DNA from: JBKPNX01 sp046732855
GTDB taxonomy: Bacteria > Pseudomonadota > Alphaproteobacteria > Geminicoccales > Geminicoccaceae
Direction: 5' to 3'
Length of the DNA stretch: 8,362 nucleotides
NCBI GenBank assembly: GCA_046732855.1
Contig: JBKPNX010000065.1
Location: forward strand, 1 to 8,362
Under the pieces are notes generated by a model, which saw only the letters and a list, made by a program, of their open reading frames with translations, ran no database searches and was not told where the DNA came from. Both the position numbers and the translations under genes were made by a program. Positions 6,636 through 8,362 of this stretch are shown here, piece by piece (positions within the stretch are counted from its first letter, which is position 1; each line of letters begins with the position of its first letter).

Positions 6636-6663
6636 GTTCTCACCGAGCGGGTCCGGCCGGCGC
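6636..6663 (+). repeat. Degenerate 28-bp direct repeat, copy 2
   Basis: Second copy of the repeat at 6065-6092, 571 bp apart and same orientation. It lies 46-73 bp before the start codon of the small gene at 6709, where a promoter would be expected. GTTC and GAGC can still pair in RNA through a G-U pair. Confidence 0.45.
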
Positions 6664-6708
6664 ACGACGCCGCACCTCTAGCCGGCGCTCGGTCGAGATG
6701 GTGGGGCC

Positions 6709-6918
6709 ATGACACGTCAGCAGCAGCAGGATATCGCCATCCTGCTGGGACGCGCCGAGCGCAGCCTGGCCGGGCTCGCCGATCTTGCTTCGCTGGTCCA
6801 GCTCCGGGCGGACCGCGACGCGACCGTGGCCGCGCGGGTCCAGGCCGCGCTCGAGGACATTCGCGCCGTTCTCGAGATGGTCGAAGCGGCCAAGCCGAGG
6901 TCGCCCGTGTCGGCCTGA
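6709..6918 (+). CDS. Small helical protein of unknown function
   Basis: 69 residues, not recognised. It is almost wholly alpha-helical in composition, acidic/basic and Leu/Ala-rich ('IAILLGRAERSLAGLADLASLVQLRADRD', then 'VAARVQAALEDIRAVLEMVEAA'), with heptad-like spacing that suggests a helical hairpin or coiled-coil pair. There is no signal or membrane segment, so it is probably cytoplasmic. ATG 6709 follows GAGATGG (8 bases) and GGTGGGG (2 bases), a fair ribosome site. Codons are strongly GC3-biased, which favours this frame over the overlapping minus-strand one. It ends 29 bp from the convergent CMD gene. Confidence 0.6.
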   Translation: MTRQQQQDIAILLGRAERSLAGLADLASLVQLRADRDATVAARVQAALEDIRAVLEMVEAAKPRSPVSA

Positions 6919-6947
6919 TCGAAAGCCCGCGACGAGGCTCCCCCGCA

Positions 6948-7496
6948 TCAGTCTTTGAAGGGGCCCGGCCGGTCAGGGCTCGAGATGTCGAACGCTTTGA
7001 GCGTCATAGAGACGAGCGTGTAGTACCCGAGGATTCCGACCAGATCGACCACGCCTTGACGCCCGAGCGCCGCCTCCGCTTTGGCGTAGGTTGCGTCGGA
7101 CAACCCCCTGGTCTCGTTGAGCTCGCGGGCGACCGTGTAGACGGCGCACGCTTTCGCATCCTCGAGCGCAGGCTCGGCGCCGAGACGGACGGCCTCGATC
7201 ACGGCATCGGGAATGCCGGCCGAGCGCGCCGGGCCGACATGGGCGTGCCATTCGAAGTTCGCCTGCCACAGCCGCGCGGTCACCAGGATCGCGAGCTCGG
7301 AAAGTTCGGGAGGCAGCGTGCTGTGGTAGCGGACGAAGGCGCCCAGCCTCTGCGCACGGTCGGCGAGGTCCGGCGAATACAGCCAGACCTTCAATGGTCC
7401 GACGACCTTGCCGCGCGGACCCGCCTTGATCTCGTCATGGACCCGCTGCTGGTCCGCCGTCATCTGGTCATAGCGCAGCTTAGGCAGACGACTCAT
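6948..7496 (-). CDS. Carboxymuconolactone decarboxylase (CMD) family protein without the AhpD Cys pair
   Basis: 182 residues, all-helical CMD/AhpD-like fold, no signal peptide. The core is 'LSELAILVTARLWQANFEWHAHVGPARSAGIPDAVIEAVR' (65-103): E67, then W-x4-E82-W-H84-x-H86, then the A-G-[IV]-P turn that leads into the next helix. The family includes PcaC decarboxylases of protocatechuate breakdown and AhpD disulfide reductases. AhpD needs a C-x2-C in this helix, but here the only cysteine is C117, so peroxidase-coupled redox is unlikely. E82/H86 are the probable active-site residues, though the substrate is unknown. ATG 7496 follows AGGGAGAG by four bases, a strong ribosome site. No aromatic-degradation gene is adjacent, so pcaC is not claimed. 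Confidence 0.9.
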   Translation of the reverse strand: MSRLPKLRYDQMTADQQRVHDEIKAGPRGKVVGPLKVWLYSPDLADRAQRLGAFVRYHSTLPPELSELAILVTARLWQANFEWHAHVGPARSAGIPDAVIEAVRLGAEPALEDAKACAVYTVARELNETRGLSDATYAKAEAALGRQGVVDLVGILGYYTLVSMTLKAFDISSPDRPGPFKD

Positions 7497-8308
7497 GACG
7501 CTCTCCCTAAAATGCGACCGGCTCTTGACCTCCCACGAACAAGCACTTTCTCGCTCCCGACATCAAGACACGCGAGACATCAGCGCCGACACCGCTTGTC
7601 GCCCCCGTCGGTGTGCAGATTCGACCAGCTGCGGCCGCTGGCACCAGCCCTGAAAGCGCAGCGACGTCACAGCCACGGGCGGCGCCAAGCTGGGCGCGCT
7701 ATCGATCCCGACCACACGCCATCTGGGTGCGCCGCAGCGTAGTGCGAATTTGTCGCCGCGTGGCGACATGGTGGCGCTTTCACTATGAGCAGCCGTCTCA
7801 CCATCGCGGGCGCAAGGCCCTGATCCGGCGCGCGGAAGGAGTGACTGTACCGCGTCCAGACTCTGGCTGTTCAATTTTGGGCTGTCCTTTGCTCCTCGCA
7901 CTTCTGGCGCTGCTTCGATGCCGCGGGCGCGAGCGGCCGGAGCGATGGCCGGAGCGGCTGAGACCGGCGCGGCGGCTGGTCGCCTGTGCTCGGCGGAGCT
8001 GTTTCGGGACGGATCACCTGTTGTCGTGGATCGAAGGGCTGCGGACCCCCGACCAGCTTACGAAGTCGGGTAAGCTTCCGGCTGCACCGCACCGGGAGGG
8101 GTGGGGCTGGTTAGCCGCGTAGTTGCAACCTGGGAATGAAAACCGTCGACTTAATTTCCTTATCGTACACAGCAAGCCCCGCTCCCACGACATTCTTGGG
8201 CAGACCTTATGAGAACCTAACCCCTGACCCTCGCTCTGCCCGTGGACCTGGTGTGCGGTCCGTTGCAATCCTTGATGCTGGCCGCTTGCGGCATTCTCTG
8301 CTGAGGGC
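7497..8308. other. Gene-poor region of about 0.8 kb between the CMD gene and tRNA-Thr
   Basis: The longest frames (7613-8122 plus, 7563-7901 minus) are Arg/Pro/Ser-rich, without ribosome site or recognisable motif, and I do not call them. A 10-bp direct repeat GGCCGGAGCG occurs at 7935-7944 and 7947-7956. Two overlapping hairpins occupy 8048-8076. The part from about 8130 to 8300 is less GC-rich. An ATGC...GCAT stem (8274-8293) lies just beyond the tRNA 3' end, but without a T-tract on the minus strand. Confidence 0.5.
8048..8076. repeat. Two overlapping, mutually exclusive inverted repeats
   Basis: Stem A: CCCGAC (8048-8053) with GTCGGG (8065-8070), 11-base loop. Stem B: AGCTTAC (8055-8061) with GTAAGCT (8070-8076), eight-base loop. 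Both are perfect. They share G8070 and each arm of B intrudes on A, so an RNA could form only one at a time. No T-tract or gene directly follows. Confidence 0.45.
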
Positions 8309-8362
8309 TGGTGCCGCCGGTAAGAATCGAACTTACGACCCCACCCTTACCAAGGGTGGTCC
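8309..8362 (-). tRNA. tRNA-Thr(GGT), partial (5' part beyond window end)
   Basis: Read on the minus strand, the segment contains an anticodon arm with stem CACCC/GGGTG and loop TTGGTAA, giving anticodon GGT (threonine, codon ACC). A five-base variable region (GGGTC) follows, then a T arm GTAAG-TTCGATT-CTTAC, the 3' acceptor strand CGGCGGC, discriminator A and an encoded CCA at 8311-8309. The 5' acceptor strand and most of the D arm lie outside the window and should begin GCCGCCG to pair. All stems visible are perfect. tRNA-Thr genes are common integration sites, but no integrase is in the window. Confidence 0.93.

Larger units (their letters stand above)
5903..6708. other. Gene-poor region of about 0.8 kb
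   Basis: Open frames here are short, Arg/Ser/Pro-rich and lack ribosome sites or recognisable motifs. What it holds: a possible frameshifted ORF remnant on the minus strand (6291-6472), two copies of a degenerate 28-bp repeat near its ends (6065-6092 and 6636-6663), a small palindrome GACCT-GA-AGGTC (6541-6552) and a terminator-like hairpin (6590-6605). It looks like degraded accessory DNA rather than a single regulatory region. Confidence 0.5.

Noticed and set aside
7056..7742. 228-residue plus-strand open frame
   Set aside because: Mostly antisense to the CMD gene, and its extension into 7500-7742 is low-complexity Arg/Pro/Ser.
7935..7956. 10-bp tandem repeat GGCCGGAGCG
   Set aside because: Only two copies in GC-rich DNA with no flanking structure; not a CRISPR or satellite array.
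7613..8122. 169-residue plus-strand open frame in the gene-poor region
   Set aside because: Arg/Pro/Ser-rich, no ribosome site, no motif; the short hydrophobic run near 7885-7915 is not enough to support a gene.

Overview
The window is high-GC DNA (about two thirds G+C by eye) with strongly GC-biased third codon positions in the credible genes. It is bacterial. A tRNA gene with an encoded CCA, a carboxymuconolactone-decarboxylase-like protein, a BPSL0067-like lipoprotein or exported protein, and a cyclase-type TPR protein suggest a soil proteobacterium, perhaps an alphaproteobacterium. No gene here fixes the taxon.

Layout. (1) 2-607 (+): C-terminal TPR part of a large protein of the cyclase/AAA-ATPase/TPR regulator type, cut by the left edge. 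(2) 869-1237 (+): small two-helix membrane protein. (3) 1419-2162 (+): TauE/SafE (TSUP) anion exporter. (4) 2193-3644 (-): soluble class III nucleotide cyclase with an N-terminal zinc ribbon and every catalytic residue present, with adenine-type (Lys/Asp) specificity residues. (5) 3645-4072: divergent control region holding a perfect TGTGA-N6-TCACA CRP-type palindrome. (6) 4073-5182 (+): four-helix membrane protein with SLATT/DUF4231-like architecture. (7) 5351-5902 (-): exported BPSL0067-family CHAP/NlpC-P60-like protein. (8) 5903-6708: gene-poor stretch with a possible frameshifted ORF remnant, flanked by two copies of a 28-bp degenerate repeat. (9) 6709-6918 (+): small helical protein. (10) 6948-7496 (-): CMD-family protein without the AhpD Cys pair. 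(11) 7497-8308: gene-poor stretch with two overlapping, mutually exclusive hairpins. (12) 8309-8362 (-): 3' two thirds of tRNA-Thr(GGT), cut by the right edge.

How the genes may work together. The most coherent unit is the divergent pair 2193-3644 / 4073-5182. A predicted cAMP-making enzyme and a SLATT-like membrane protein share one intergenic region, and a consensus cAMP-receptor-protein site lies almost exactly midway between the two start codons. This suggests feedback control by cAMP-CRP and, more speculatively, a nucleotide-signal/membrane-effector pair. The other genes look like unrelated single-gene units with convergent or loosely spaced arrangement, and no operon with overlapping genes is evident.
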